Assembly (NCBI RefSeq): GCF_022968395.1
Contig: NZ_JALJQZ010000003.1
Location: 1 to 64,000 of the forward strand
DNA from: Affinirhizobium lemnae
GTDB taxonomy: Bacteria > Pseudomonadota > Alphaproteobacteria > Rhizobiales > Rhizobiaceae
Direction: 5' to 3'
DNA length: 64,000 nt
Made by a program: the position numbers and the translations under genes. This document shows positions 1 through 8,650 of this stretch, piece by piece. Within the stretch, counting starts at the first letter, position 1. Each line of letters begins with the position of its first letter. The notes below the pieces were generated by a model. That model was not told the origin of the DNA, searched no databases, and saw only the letters and a program-made list of their open reading frames with translations.

Positions 1-56
1 TCGCCAACTTCATGGGATTCGTCAAACTCGCAGCCATCGCCATCTGGCTCAAATAG
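1..56 (+). CDS. C-terminal tail of an upstream gene, possibly an IS5-type transposase (partial)
   Basis: Reading from base 3, seventeen codons (ANFMGFVKLAAIAIWLK) run to a TAG at 54-56. The pattern 'NFMGF-KLAAI-IWL' resembles the extreme C-terminus of IS5-family transposases, which often end in a similar hydrophobic stretch followed by W-L. Too little is present to be sure: it could equally be the tail of another protein. No terminal inverted repeat could be identified with confidence in the bases that follow. Confidence 0.35.
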   Translation, partial: ANFMGFVKLAAIAIWLK

Positions 57-203
57 CTAAATCGTCACTACCGCCTAGTGGCTGAAACAATCCATGCACA
101 TTCATTTGTATCTGAAAATTTAATCGATTTGCCATGGCATTTGCCTTGCCGATTACCTAACTGAGTGCCACAACACCCTTCCAATCTTTATGGAGGTCCG
201 TCC

Positions 204-1634
204 GTGGAACAGGCAGAAATCGGCCTTATTGGTCTTGGCGTCATGGGTTCAAACCTGGCTTTGAACATCGCGGAAAAAGGCAACAAGATTGCCGTTTTCA
301 ACCGTAGCCCGGAGGCCACGAAAAAGTTCTTTGCCGAAGCCGGAGCCCTGCAGGGGCAGATCATTGCTTGCGAGACGTTGGAAGAGTTCGTTGCTGCCAT
401 CCGCCCGCCGCGCCCGATCATCATCATGATCAAGGCTGGTGAGCCGGTCGATCAGCAGATGGAGCTTCTGAAGCCCTATCTTGATGCTGGCGACATCATG
501 ATCGACGCAGGGAATGCCAATTTCCGAGACACCATCCGTCGTTTTGACTCTCTCAAGGATAGCCCGCTGACCTTCATCGGCATGGGTGTTTCCGGCGGCG
601 AAGAGGGCGCGCGCCATGGTCCTTCCATCATGGTGGGTGGCACTGAGGACAGCTGGAAGCGTGTCGAGAAGGTGCTGACATCCATCTCGGCCAAGTTCAA
701 CGGCGACCCTTGCGTGGCCTGGCTCGGCAATGACGGGGCAGGGCATTTCGTCAAGACGATCCATAACGGTATCGAATACGCCGACATGCAGATGATCGCC
801 GAAATCTACGGCATTCTACGCGACGGGATGAAGCTCTCGGCCAGTGAGATCGGTCAGGTCTTCGGACGCTGGAATGAAGGGCGCCTCAATTCCTATCTCA
901 TTGAGATCACTGAGAAGGTTCTGGCCGCAACCGACCCGGTGACGGGTAAGCCCATGGTCGATATGATCCTTGATGCTGCCGGCCAGAAGGGTACGGGCAA
1001 GTGGTCCGTCATCGAGGCACAGAATCTGGGCGTTGCCGCAACCGGCATTGAGGCTGCGGTCGCGGGCCGTATTCTTTCCAGCCAGAAGGTGGAGCGCGAG
1101 GCAGCCGAGAAAATCCTGGGTCTGCCGCAGACGGTTGCCATGCCGAGCACGGATGGCCTTTCGTTCTTGGATGATCTCGAAAATGCGCTGCTGGCCGCCA
1201 AGATCGGTGCTTATGCGCAGGGCTTTGCCGTCATGGCGGCGGCATCGAAGGAGTATGGTTGGAACCTGCCGATGCCGACGATTGCCCGCATCTGGCGCGC
1301 TGGCTGCATCATTCGCTCGCAGTTCCTGGATGAAATCACGTCCGCCTTCACGAAGGATCCGGACACGGCAAACCTCATCGTGACGCCTGCCTTCTCGAAG
1401 CTGGTGCAGGAAACCGATGGCGCGCTTCGCCGTGTGGTATCCACGGCGGTCATGTCTGGTCTGCCGGTGCCGGCGCTGTCTTCGGCTCTCGCCTATTTCG
1501 ACAGCTACCGTCGCGGCCGAGGCACGGCTAACCTCATTCAGGCGCAGCGTGACTTCTTCGGCGCCCACGGCTTCGACCGCGTCGACGGCGTAGACAAGCA
1601 TCATGGCCCATGGGGCAGCGGTCTCAACGCGTAA
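204..1634 (+). CDS. gnd: 6-phosphogluconate dehydrogenase, decarboxylating
   Basis: Oxidises 6-phosphogluconate to ribulose 5-phosphate and CO2 with NADP+, the last oxidative step of the pentose phosphate pathway, in the cytosol. The 476-residue product begins with the dinucleotide-binding motif IGLIGLGVMGSNLA. It also carries the substrate-loop sequence KTIHNGIEYADMQMIAEIY and the C-terminal tail with RGTANLIQAQRDFFGAHGF, all typical of the family (E. coli enzyme 468 residues). I chose the GTG at 204 because GGAGG lies at 192-196; an in-frame GTG at 165 has no such site and would add 13 residues with no counterpart in the family. A strong terminator follows. No neighbouring pentose-phosphate genes are seen. 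Confidence 0.95.
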   Translation: MEQAEIGLIGLGVMGSNLALNIAEKGNKIAVFNRSPEATKKFFAEAGALQGQIIACETLEEFVAAIRPPRPIIIMIKAGEPVDQQMELLKPYLDAGDIMIDAGNANFRDTIRRFDSLKDSPLTFIGMGVSGGEEGARHGPSIMVGGTEDSWKRVEKVLTSISAKFNGDPCVAWLGNDGAGHFVKTIHNGIEYADMQMIAEIYGILRDGMKLSASEIGQVFGRWNEGRLNSYLIEITEKVLAATDPVTGKPMVDMILDAAGQKGTGKWSVIEAQNLGVAATGIEAAVAGRILSSQKVEREAAEKILGLPQTVAMPSTDGLSFLDDLENALLAAKIGAYAQGFAVMAAASKEYGWNLPMPTIARIWRAGCIIRSQFLDEITSAFTKDPDTANLIVTPAFSKLVQETDGALRRVVSTAVMSGLPVPALSSALAYFDSYRRGRGTANLIQAQRDFFGAHGFDRVDGVDKHHGPWGSGLNA

Positions 1635-1643
1635 CACAAGAAT

Positions 1644-1677
1644 GGCAGGGTGCGGAGAGGATGCGCCCTGCCTTTTT
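1644..1677 (+). terminator. Rho-independent terminator of gnd
   Basis: A ten-pair stem (GGCAGGGTGC at 1644-1653 with GCGCCCTGCC at 1663-1672, one G-T pair) has a nine-base loop and is followed directly by TTTTT at 1673-1677, just after the gnd stop. Confidence 0.85.
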
Positions 1678-1743
1678 CCTTGTCTCGCGTTAACGCCAAC
1701 CGCCTTTTACGGGCATTTCCAATTGCAATTCGGAGGAGAAATC

Positions 1744-2787
1744 ATGGCCTGGCAACCGGCTGAAGATCGTTATTCCCGTATGAAATACAATCGCTGTGGC
1801 CGCTCCGGCCTCAAGCTTCCGGCGCTTTCGCTGGGGCTCTGGCACAATTTCGGCGATGACACACCGCACCAGCGCAAGCGTGATATCTGCCGCAAGGCGT
1901 TCGATCTTGGCATCACGCATTTCGATCTCGCCAACAATTACGGCCCGCTGCCGGGTAGCGCTGAAACAGCGTTCGGAGAGATCCTGAGAACGGATTTCGC
2001 AGGCTATCGTGACGAACTCATCATCTCGTCCAAGGCAGGCTACAACATGTGGCCGGGTCCATACGGCGAGTGGGGAAGCCGGAAATACCTCATCGCCTCC
2101 TGCGATCAGTCGCTGAAGCGCATGGGTCTCGATTACGTCGATATCTTCTATTCCCACCGGTTTGACCCGGATACGCCGTTGGAAGAAACATGCGGTGCGC
2201 TGGATCATATCGTGCGGTCGGGCAGGGCGCTCTATGTCGGCATCTCCTCGTACAATTCGAAGCGGACGCAGGAGGCTGCGGCAATCCTGAAGGATCTGGG
2301 CACGCCTTGTCTCATTCACCAGCCCAGCTATTCCATCATCAATCGCTGGGTGGAAGAAGATGGCCTTCTGGATACGCTGGACGATCTCGGGATTGGCTCC
2401 ATCGTGTTCTCGCCACTTGCGCAGGGCATGCTGACGTCCAAGTATCTCGGCGGTATTCCAGATGACAGCCGTGCCGCGCAGGGCAAATCCTTGCGGCCTG
2501 CTTTCCTCAATGACCGCAACATCGAGAACCTGCGCGGGCTGAATGCCATTGCTGAAAAGCGTGGGCAGACACTTGCGCAGATGGCAATTGCATGGGTGCT
2601 GCGTGGTGGCCGTGTGACCTCTGCTCTTATCGGCGCCAGCCGTCCCGAGCAGGTGGAAGATTGCGTGAAGGCGCTCGAGAAGCCGGATTTCTCCGAGGCG
2701 GAACTTTCCGAAATCGAGGTCTTCGCGAAGGATGCCGACATCAACCTCTGGGCTGCATCGGCAGAGCGCGAAGGGCCTTCGCGCTGA
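1744..2787 (+). CDS. Aldo/keto reductase, L-glyceraldehyde 3-phosphate reductase (YghZ) type
   Basis: NADPH-dependent reductase of the aldo/keto reductase superfamily, closest in pattern to the YghZ/Gpr branch that reduces L-glyceraldehyde 3-phosphate and methylglyoxal-like aldehydes. The 347-residue product has the family pattern: LGLWHNFGDD near the start, FDLANNYGPLPGSAE with the catalytic Tyr, the Lys in IISSKAGYNMWPGPYGEWGS, then YVDIFYSHRFDPDTPLEE and a C-terminal cofactor segment with LIGASRPEQVED. The start at 1744 is preceded by CGGAGGAGA at 1731-1739; a longer frame from 1603 overlaps gnd and is unlikely. It may help detoxify reactive aldehydes, but the physiological substrate is inferred. 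Confidence 0.9.
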   Translation: MAWQPAEDRYSRMKYNRCGRSGLKLPALSLGLWHNFGDDTPHQRKRDICRKAFDLGITHFDLANNYGPLPGSAETAFGEILRTDFAGYRDELIISSKAGYNMWPGPYGEWGSRKYLIASCDQSLKRMGLDYVDIFYSHRFDPDTPLEETCGALDHIVRSGRALYVGISSYNSKRTQEAAAILKDLGTPCLIHQPSYSIINRWVEEDGLLDTLDDLGIGSIVFSPLAQGMLTSKYLGGIPDDSRAAQGKSLRPAFLNDRNIENLRGLNAIAEKRGQTLAQMAIAWVLRGGRVTSALIGASRPEQVEDCVKALEKPDFSEAELSEIEVFAKDADINLWAASAEREGPSR

Positions 2788-2808
2788 TTTCCGACTATCG
2801 GATCATGC

Positions 2809-2837
2809 AGAGAGCCCGGAAATTTGCCGGGCTCTCT
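2809..2837. terminator. Strong hairpin between convergent genes
   Basis: AGAGAGCCCGG (2809-2819) pairs perfectly with CCGGGCTCTCT (2827-2837) across a seven-base loop, between two genes that point at each other. No T-run follows on either strand, so it may be a factor-assisted or bidirectional terminator, or an RNA-stabilising hairpin. Confidence 0.55.
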
Positions 2838-2842
2838 CGCTT

Positions 2843-4048
2843 TCAGGCAGCCTTGGGAGACCAACTCGCAAATGGATCTGGCAGGTCGCGCCAGCGGTCT
2901 GGCTGGAAGCTCTTGTCCTTCAGCAGGCAGGCGTCCAGTTCCGCCCGGATCCAGGCTTCGTCCATGGGGTCGGCACCGATGAACACCAGTTCCTGGCGAC
3001 GATCACCCCAGACCGGATCGAGATAGCGGGCAAGGCCATCGCGGAAACCATTGTCCTGCGGCCATTGCTCACGAGGCACAGCATCCCACCAGAGGCCCAG
3101 CTTCTGTGTCCTGATGATCGCTCCCGCCTGTGAAAGCTCGCCAACATGGTAGGGTCTTGTCGCCAGCCAGAAAAAGCCTTTCGCCCTGATGACACCCGGC
3201 CAGGACTTGCTGATGAAGCGGTGCAGTTTTTCTGGATCAAAGGGGCGGCGTTGACGGTAGACGAATGAGCGGATGCCGTATTCTTCGGTCTCCGGCACAT
3301 GGTCCTTGAACCCGTGCAATTCCTTGAACCAGAGCGGATGTGTTTCCGCCTTCCCGAATTCAAACAGTCCGGTGCCCAGAATCTGCTTTGGCTCCACCAT
3401 ACCGAAATCGGTCTCGATGATTTTTGCGACAGGGTTCAGCCCGCTGATGATTTTGCGGGCGGCATCGACCTCGTCCGGCGTGGCGGCAGACACCTTGTTG
3501 AGGATGACGACGTCGGCGAACTCGATCTGCTCTACTAAAAGGTCTACCAGCGTGCGGTTGTCCCCATCGCCCGCGGTTTCTCCCCGGTCTGCGAGAAAAT
3601 CGGAGGAGCCGTAATCTTTCAGCAGATTTGCCGCGTCGACCACCGTCACCATCGTGTCCAGCCGTGCGACGTCTGAAAGACTGTTGCCGTCTTCATCGCG
3701 AAATTCAAATGTAGCGGCGACCGGAAGTGGTTCTGCAATGCCGGTCGATTCGATCAAGAGGTAGTCAAAACGCTTTTGCTCGGCCAGTTGACGCACCTCG
3801 GTCAGAAGGTCGTCGCGCAGCGTGCAACAGATGCAGCCATTGGTCATTTCCACGAGTTGCTCTTCCGTACGCGAAAGGTTGGCCTCTCCTTCGCGTACGA
3901 GACTGGCGTCGATATTCACCTCGCTCATGTCGTTCACGATCAGCGCCACGCGAAGACCATCGCGATTAGCAAGGATATGATTCAGCAGGGTTGTTTTACC
4001 TGCGCCCAAAAAGCCGGAAAGGACTGTAACAGGGAGTCTGTTGTCCAT
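2843..4048 (-). CDS. Zinc-regulated COG0523 (CobW/ZagA-type) GTP-binding metallochaperone
   Basis: G3E-family P-loop GTPase thought to deliver metal, here probably zinc, to client proteins when zinc is scarce. In the 401 residues one sees the P-loop GFLGAGKT (12-19), the metal-binding loop GCICC (71-75), the switch-like [13 protein letters not shown], the guanine-specificity motif [14 protein letters not shown] and a CobW C-terminal domain (about 245-385). It is not the cobalamin CobW: the gene sits beside znuA/znuCB-zur, and its upstream region at 4064-4077 carries the same 14-base motif as the znu intergenic region. This points to Zur control and a zinc-sparing role. It is transcribed in the same direction as znuA but behind a terminator, so it probably has its own promoter. 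Confidence 0.9.
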   Translation of the reverse strand: MDNRLPVTVLSGFLGAGKTTLLNHILANRDGLRVALIVNDMSEVNIDASLVREGEANLSRTEEQLVEMTNGCICCTLRDDLLTEVRQLAEQKRFDYLLIESTGIAEPLPVAATFEFRDEDGNSLSDVARLDTMVTVVDAANLLKDYGSSDFLADRGETAGDGDNRTLVDLLVEQIEFADVVILNKVSAATPDEVDAARKIISGLNPVAKIIETDFGMVEPKQILGTGLFEFGKAETHPLWFKELHGFKDHVPETEEYGIRSFVYRQRRPFDPEKLHRFISKSWPGVIRAKGFFWLATRPYHVGELSQAGAIIRTQKLGLWWDAVPREQWPQDNGFRDGLARYLDPVWGDRRQELVFIGADPMDEAWIRAELDACLLKDKSFQPDRWRDLPDPFASWSPKAA

Positions 4049-4063
4049 TATCGAATTCCCATT

Positions 4064-4077
4064 TGTTATAACATTAC
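4064..4077 (-). promoter_or_regulatory. Probable Zur operator of the COG0523 gene
   Basis: On the minus strand this reads GTAATGTTATAACA, 15 bases upstream of the COG0523 start at 4048. The same core, GTAATGTTATTACA, occurs at 5150-5163 between znuA and znuC. The shared palindrome-like sequence in front of two zinc-linked transcription units, with zur nearby, supports a Zur box. Confidence 0.7.
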
Positions 4078-4089
4078 ATTTTGAGTTCC

Positions 4090-4114
4090 AAAAAAGGGCG
4101 CCTCAGTTAGCGCC
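4090..4114 (-). terminator. Rho-independent terminator of znuA
   Basis: On the minus strand GGCGC (4114-4110) and GCGCC (4101-4097) form a stem with an eight-base loop, followed by a run of Ts (complement of 4090-4095). It lies directly after the znuA stop codon. Confidence 0.6.
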
Positions 4115-4124
4115 ATCTCTATCG

Positions 4125-5126
4125 TCAGGCGTCTTTGTCCAAGCAATCGACGAGGGATTTGGACATGTTGCGCATGAGGTTGAAGTAGAGCTCTGGCCCT
4201 TCCTTAAGTGTTGCGCCTTCCGGATCCAGAGTGCCACTCTTGGCCTTTGTCCCTGCAGTGACGACATCAATCAGTTTGGGCTGAAACTGCGGCTCGGCGA
4301 AGACGCAGACGGCATTCAGCGACGCCAGCTTCTTGTGGATCTCGCTCAGCCGTTCAGCGCCCGGTACGGTTTCCGGGCTGACAGTGATCGAGCCCACGAC
4401 ATTGATGTCATAGTGATGTTCGAAATACTGATAGGCGTCGTGGAAGACCACAAGCGGCTTGGCCCTTACTGGTGCCAGCGCACTGCGGATTTCCTGATCC
4501 AGGGCGTCGATCTTTTTCTCGAGTTCCGCAGCATTGCGATTGTAGATTGCAACGTGCTCGGGATCGGCCTTGATCAAGCGCGCCTGAATCTCCTTCACCA
4601 TCGCCTTGGCGTTCGAGGGATCGAGCCAGAGATGCATGTCGAAACCTTCATGATCGTGATCGTCATGCCCGGCCTGTTTCTCATGATCGTGTTTAGCATG
4701 GTCGTGCTTGGCGTGATCATGACCGGCATGATCATCGTGATCCTCGTCCGAGTGATCGTGGCTCTCAAATGTACCGCCCTCGCGCAGCTTCAGCTTTTCG
4801 ACGCCTGGGGCTTCAGACAGCGCGACGACCGTTGCCTTTTTGCCCAGAGCATCCAGCGGCTTCTCCAGGAAGGTTTCGAGGTTTTCTCCCACCCAAAAAA
4901 TCACATCAGCCTTTTCAAGCGAGCGGGCGTTCGAAGGCTTCATCGTAAAGGTATGCGGCGAAGCAGCACCTTCCACAATCAGCTTAGGCACGGCAACGCC
5001 TTCCATTACCGCCGCGACGAGAGAATGGATTGGCTTGACGGAAACCACGACCTCCGGTGCTGCCATAGCGCTACTTGCGGCGAAAACCGAAGTGGTTGCA
5101 AAGAGGGCGGCGAGGGAAGTCTTCAT
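4125..5126 (-). CDS. znuA: Periplasmic zinc-binding protein of the ZnuABC importer
   Basis: Solute-binding protein that captures Zn2+ in the periplasm and hands it to ZnuB. The 333-residue precursor begins with a Sec signal peptide (MKTSLAALFATTSVFAASSAMA, cleavage after about residue 22). It has the cluster A-1 fold landmarks: VVVSVKPIHSLVAAV, an ASPHTFTMKPS zinc ligand, the Asp/His-rich loop (roughly residues 122-160), DMHLWLDPSNAK and VVFHDAYQYFEHHY. The start is supported by AAGGAG six bases upstream. It diverges from znuCB-zur with a shared 98-base control region that holds a Zur-type operator. The long His-rich loop is typical of zinc rather than manganese binding proteins. Confidence 0.95.
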   Translation of the reverse strand: MKTSLAALFATTSVFAASSAMAAPEVVVSVKPIHSLVAAVMEGVAVPKLIVEGAASPHTFTMKPSNARSLEKADVIFWVGENLETFLEKPLDALGKKATVVALSEAPGVEKLKLREGGTFESHDHSDEDHDDHAGHDHAKHDHAKHDHEKQAGHDDHDHEGFDMHLWLDPSNAKAMVKEIQARLIKADPEHVAIYNRNAAELEKKIDALDQEIRSALAPVRAKPLVVFHDAYQYFEHHYDINVVGSITVSPETVPGAERLSEIHKKLASLNAVCVFAEPQFQPKLIDVVTAGTKAKSGTLDPEGATLKEGPELYFNLMRNMSKSLVDCLDKDA

Positions 5127-5149
5127 GTCTGGCTCCTTGAATGCGTCAC

Positions 5150-5186
5150 GTAATGTTATTACATGAATTGTGTTACCCTATAACGT
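5150..5186. promoter_or_regulatory. Zur operator region between znuA and znuC
   Basis: GTAATGTTATTACA at 5150-5163 nearly repeats the motif found before the COG0523 gene. A second, weaker palindrome-like sequence, TGTTACCCTATAACG, lies at 5171-5185. Two adjacent sites could serve the two divergent promoters. That Zur is the regulator is inferred from the gene context. Confidence 0.7.
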
Positions 5187-5224
5187 GTGCAATAGCAGAG
5201 GGCAACACCAGAATAGGATTTTTC

Positions 5225-6136
5225 ATGCTGGCTGAGCCGGGCACCTCCGATCGAATTCTCGTGACCATGTCGAATGCGGGCATCCGCCGACAAGGGCGGT
5301 GGCTCGTGCGCGGCATCGATCTAACGCTTCGTAAAGGCGAAATCGTCACATTGATCGGTCCAAACGGAGCGGGCAAATCCACGACCGCAAAGCTTGCCAT
5401 TGGCGTTCTGAAGGCGGACGAGGGGCAGGTACAGCGGTCTTCGGGCCTCAAGGTGGGCTACGTTCCCCAAAAGCTCGCCATAGATCGGACGATGCCTTTA
5501 ACCGTCGAACGGCTGATGAGGCTTACGGGGCCACTGAGCAAGGACAGGCTGGATGCGGCGCTGTATGCGGTTTCGATCCCGCATCTTGTGAAGGCGGAAG
5601 TACAGCACCTGTCCGGCGGTGAATTTCAACGTGCGCTTCTTGCCCGTGCGATTGCCCGAGATCCTGACTTGCTGGTTTTGGATGAGCCCGTCCAGGGCGT
5701 GGATTTTGCCGGGGAGACGGCGCTTTACCAGTTGATTGGCGAGATCAGGGACAAGACCGGTTGTGGCATCCTCATGATCTCGCACGATCTGCATGTGGTG
5801 ATGGCAGCCACCGATACGGTTGTATGCCTGAATGGCCATGTCTGTTGCCGTGGAACGCCTGCTGCCGTCAGCCAGAGCGAGGACTATCGTCGATTGTTTG
5901 GCGCGTCCCGCCCCGGAATTGCCTTCTACAATCACCAACATGACCATACACACCTGCCCGATGGGCGCGTCCAGCATCGGGATGGTACCATCACCGACCA
6001 CTGCCACCCCGAGGATGGACATCATCACGACGGCCATGATCATGATCATCATCACGGTCATGAACATAGCCATAGCCATAGCCACGACCACAAGCACGTT
6101 CATGCGCCCGATCTGACGGGGGATCGCCATGCTTGA
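5225..6136 (+). CDS. znuC: ATP-binding protein of the ZnuABC zinc importer, with His-rich tail
   Basis: ABC ATPase that powers zinc import through ZnuB at the inner membrane. The 303-residue product has Walker A GPNGAGKST, the signature LSGGEFQRALLARA, Walker B DLLVLDEPVQGVD and the H-loop MISHDLHVV. The last 65 or so residues are extremely rich in His and Asp (patterns such as HDHDHHHGHEH and SHSHSHDHKH) and are absent from the E. coli protein; they may bind zinc and sense or buffer it. The start at 5225 is the first plausible Met; a longer frame from 5141 would read through the Zur operator region. It overlaps znuB by 8 bases, so the two are translationally linked. Confidence 0.93.
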   Translation: MLAEPGTSDRILVTMSNAGIRRQGRWLVRGIDLTLRKGEIVTLIGPNGAGKSTTAKLAIGVLKADEGQVQRSSGLKVGYVPQKLAIDRTMPLTVERLMRLTGPLSKDRLDAALYAVSIPHLVKAEVQHLSGGEFQRALLARAIARDPDLLVLDEPVQGVDFAGETALYQLIGEIRDKTGCGILMISHDLHVVMAATDTVVCLNGHVCCRGTPAAVSQSEDYRRLFGASRPGIAFYNHQHDHTHLPDGRVQHRDGTITDHCHPEDGHHHDGHDHDHHHGHEHSHSHSHDHKHVHAPDLTGDRHA

Positions 6137-6956
6137 CGATTTCTTCATTCGCGCTTTGCTTGCGGGGGTGGGCCTCGCGCTGACGACTGGACCTTTAGGC
6201 TGTCTCGTCGTCTGGCGGCGTATGGCTTACTTCGGCGATACGATGGCACATTCGGCGCTGCTGGGCGTGGCGCTCTCCCTGTTGCTGGAAGCCAATCTGC
6301 TGATCAGCGTATTCGCTGTTGCTGTTGCCGTCTCTCTTCTGCTGCTTTTGTTGCAGAGGGTGCATGCGCTTTCAGCGGATTCGCTGCTTGGCATCCTGTC
6401 TCACTCGACGCTCGCCATTGGCCTTGTGATGGTGGCGTTCATGACCTGGGTCCGGATTGATCTGATCGGTTATCTGTTCGGCGATATTCTCGCGGTGACC
6501 TGGATGGATATCGCCTTGATCTGGGGCGGTGGCACTCTGGTGCTGGTCAGCCTGGTTTTTCTCTGGCGGCCTCTGGTCGCTTCTACAGTCAGCCATGAAC
6601 TGGCCGAGGCCGAGGGGCTGCACCCGGAGCGGGCCCGGCTTTGCTTCATGCTGCTGATGGCGCTGGTCATTGCAATCGCAATGAAAATCGTTGGCATCAT
6701 GTTGATCACCGCGCTGCTCATCATACCCGCCGCAACGGCGCGCCAGTTCGCCGGCAGCCCCGAACGCATGGCGGTTCTCGCCTCCATCTTTGGTGCGGTA
6801 TCGGTCGTGCTCGGCCTGTTCGGTTCGCTTTATCAGGATACGCCTTCGGGGCCATCTATCGTTGTTGCGGCCCTGCTTCTTTTCATCATCAGCCTGCTGC
6901 CGCGACCCGGTCGTCAGGAAGCGCAGACTGATCTCATTTCAGGAGGACGCCGATGA
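6129..6956 (+). CDS. znuB: Membrane permease of the ZnuABC zinc importer
   Basis: ABC-3 family permease that forms the zinc channel in the inner membrane. The 275 residues are strongly hydrophobic with eight or so membrane segments. They begin FFIRALLAGVGLALTTGPLG and contain the family hallmarks RRMAYFGDTMAHSALLGVA and ISHELAEAEGLHP-like loops. It overlaps znuC by 8 bases and zur by 4 bases, which shows a single operon znuC-znuB-zur. No anomalies. Confidence 0.94.
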   Translation: MLDDFFIRALLAGVGLALTTGPLGCLVVWRRMAYFGDTMAHSALLGVALSLLLEANLLISVFAVAVAVSLLLLLLQRVHALSADSLLGILSHSTLAIGLVMVAFMTWVRIDLIGYLFGDILAVTWMDIALIWGGGTLVLVSLVFLWRPLVASTVSHELAEAEGLHPERARLCFMLLMALVIAIAMKIVGIMLITALLIIPAATARQFAGSPERMAVLASIFGAVSVVLGLFGSLYQDTPSGPSIVVAALLLFIISLLPRPGRQEAQTDLISGGRR

Positions 6957-7351
6957 GTACGGTCAATCTCACCAAGAACCAGACTTTGGTGCTCGATGTG
7001 CTGACCCGATCCGAGGGGCCTCTCAGCGCTTATACCATTCTCGATAAACTACGAGATCATGGATTTCGGGCGCCATTGCAGGTCTACAGGGCGCTGGAAA
7101 AGTTGCTGGAATTTGGCCTGGTACATCGACTGGAAAGCTTGAATTCTTTCGTAGCCTGCGCCCATCGAGAACATGCATGCTGCTCCCACGGGACTGTGGC
7201 TTTCGCGATTTGCGAGAGCTGCGGTCAGGTCAGCGAATTCCACGATCACGTCATCGACGACCAATTGAACAGCTGGACGCGCGGCAAGGGCTTTAAACCG
7301 TCGAAAACGACTATCGAAATAAGAGGTCTTTGCGCCGCATGCAACATCTGA
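6953..7351 (+). CDS. zur: Zinc uptake regulator, Fur family
   Basis: Zinc-sensing repressor that shuts off zinc uptake when zinc is plentiful. The 132-residue protein has an N-terminal winged helix (residues about 8-75, with AYTILDKLRDHGFRAPLQVYRALEKLLEFGLVHR read in pieces). A C-terminal dimer domain follows, with HREHACCSHG, the CESC pair and a final CAAC pair forming the structural zinc site. Its place as last gene of znuCB-zur, with a start overlapping znuB by 4 bases, and the operators at 5150 and 4064 suggest autoregulation. Its stop abuts the stop of the convergent GGDEF gene. Confidence 0.93.
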   Translation: MSTVNLTKNQTLVLDVLTRSEGPLSAYTILDKLRDHGFRAPLQVYRALEKLLEFGLVHRLESLNSFVACAHREHACCSHGTVAFAICESCGQVSEFHDHVIDDQLNSWTRGKGFKPSKTTIEIRGLCAACNI

Positions 7352-8551
7352 TCAAGCAGCTAGCGCAGCGGCGATCGTGCGGTTGCGGCCGCGCTCTTTT
7401 GCCTCGTAGAGCGCTGTATCGGCTGCTTGCATGATAGAACTCGCTGAGGGTCCAGCCATGATAGCCAGCCCTATGCTGACTGTCACCGGTGGCAGACTTT
7501 GGGGCCATTGCGCCTGCATTGCCGCGTGAATTCGGGTTGCAACGCGATCCGCACCCTCTGGACTGGTATCCCGCAGAATGATCGCAAATTCCTCGCCGCC
7601 GATGCGGGCGATGATATCCTGTTCCCGGCGGGTTTGCTCTGAAATCCGTGCTGCCACTTCTTTCAGGCACGCATCGCCAGCCGGATGGCCGTGCGTGTCG
7701 TTGTAGCGTTTGAAATGATCCACATCGATCAGAAGCAATCCGAGCACGCCATGCTGTTCACGCGCATTCTGGCAGGCGAGTTCGAACTCGAGGTCGAAGC
7801 GGCGGCGATTTGAAACACCCGTGAGAGCGTCCGTGTAGGAGATTTCGCTCAGTTCCTGGTTTGCCTGTTCCATGTCCTGCGTACGGATCTGTTCGCGCAG
7901 GATGAGCAGATAGAGATGCCGCATGGTGGCATCGTGCCGGAAGTTGGCGAGCAGGGTGATGATGGTGGCCGCGATTAGGAACGTTATGGCGAGGATTGTC
8001 TGGTCATCGAACTTGACCAGTCTTTGCCATGTCATCAGGACGGTGGTCAGACACACGCCGACCGACAACGTCGTCGCGACCCTCGGCCTGAGGTGAAATA
8101 CGATATTGATGACGATGAGATAGAGTCCGATGCTGAATGCAAGGTGAGCAGCTGTCGCACCGCGCATCTCGACAAGCAGATTGAGCATGATTGCTCCCCA
8201 GACTAAACTCGCTGCTATTAGCCAGTCGCGGGAAATATAGTTTTCTAAGCGATTGCTCGACCAGATCACGAAGAGAATAGGCAGGGTCGTGCCAAAGAAA
8301 CGAATTCCAAAGAACTGCCAGATCAGATCCGGCGCAAATTTGTAATCAAGGATCAGGCCAAAGTTGAAAAGCGCCAAACAAATGGCTGCTGCGGGCAACG
8401 ACCTCCTGGATTTCATTTCGACGGAATAGGCACCGTAGGAATTTGATAGCGCCTTGGGAAAACGCATTTTGCGCGGGGCTTGGACTAAAGCCTCATCCAC
8501 CAACGATCTGAGTGGACGTTTGTCGTCCGATTGGAAGCGTGTATCGATCAT
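7352..8551 (-). CDS. Membrane-bound diguanylate cyclase (GGDEF)
   Basis: Predicted to make cyclic di-GMP from two GTP. The 399-residue protein has a hydrophilic N-terminus of about 45 residues, then about six membrane helices (roughly 50-205). A GGDEF domain follows (about 235-395), with YTDALTGVSNRRRFDLEF, DVDHFKRYNDTHGHPAGD and the active-site signature GGEEF near residue 317. An allosteric I-site, RxxD (REQD), stands five residues before GGEEF, so product inhibition is likely. The membrane part matches no sensor domain I can name. Stop codon is immediately next to that of zur on the other strand. Confidence 0.88.
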   Translation of the reverse strand: MIDTRFQSDDKRPLRSLVDEALVQAPRKMRFPKALSNSYGAYSVEMKSRRSLPAAAICLALFNFGLILDYKFAPDLIWQFFGIRFFGTTLPILFVIWSSNRLENYISRDWLIAASLVWGAIMLNLLVEMRGATAAHLAFSIGLYLIVINIVFHLRPRVATTLSVGVCLTTVLMTWQRLVKFDDQTILAITFLIAATIITLLANFRHDATMRHLYLLILREQIRTQDMEQANQELSEISYTDALTGVSNRRRFDLEFELACQNAREQHGVLGLLLIDVDHFKRYNDTHGHPAGDACLKEVAARISEQTRREQDIIARIGGEEFAIILRDTSPEGADRVATRIHAAMQAQWPQSLPPVTVSIGLAIMAGPSASSIMQAADTALYEAKERGRNRTIAAALAA

Positions 8552-8650
8552 CGATTCCCACCTGTCCGCGTCAAGCGGCGGTCCTATGCTCGCGGTGAAG
8601 CTAAGCGGGAAAAGTAAATTTTGTTCTTATAATTTTAATCAGGCTATAGC

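Noticed and set aside
4041-5153. Long plus-strand frame opposite znuA with runs of Val/Ile/Met
   Set aside because: The low-complexity part is the complement of the His-rich loop codons (CAT/CAC and GAT) of ZnuA; no gene is supported.
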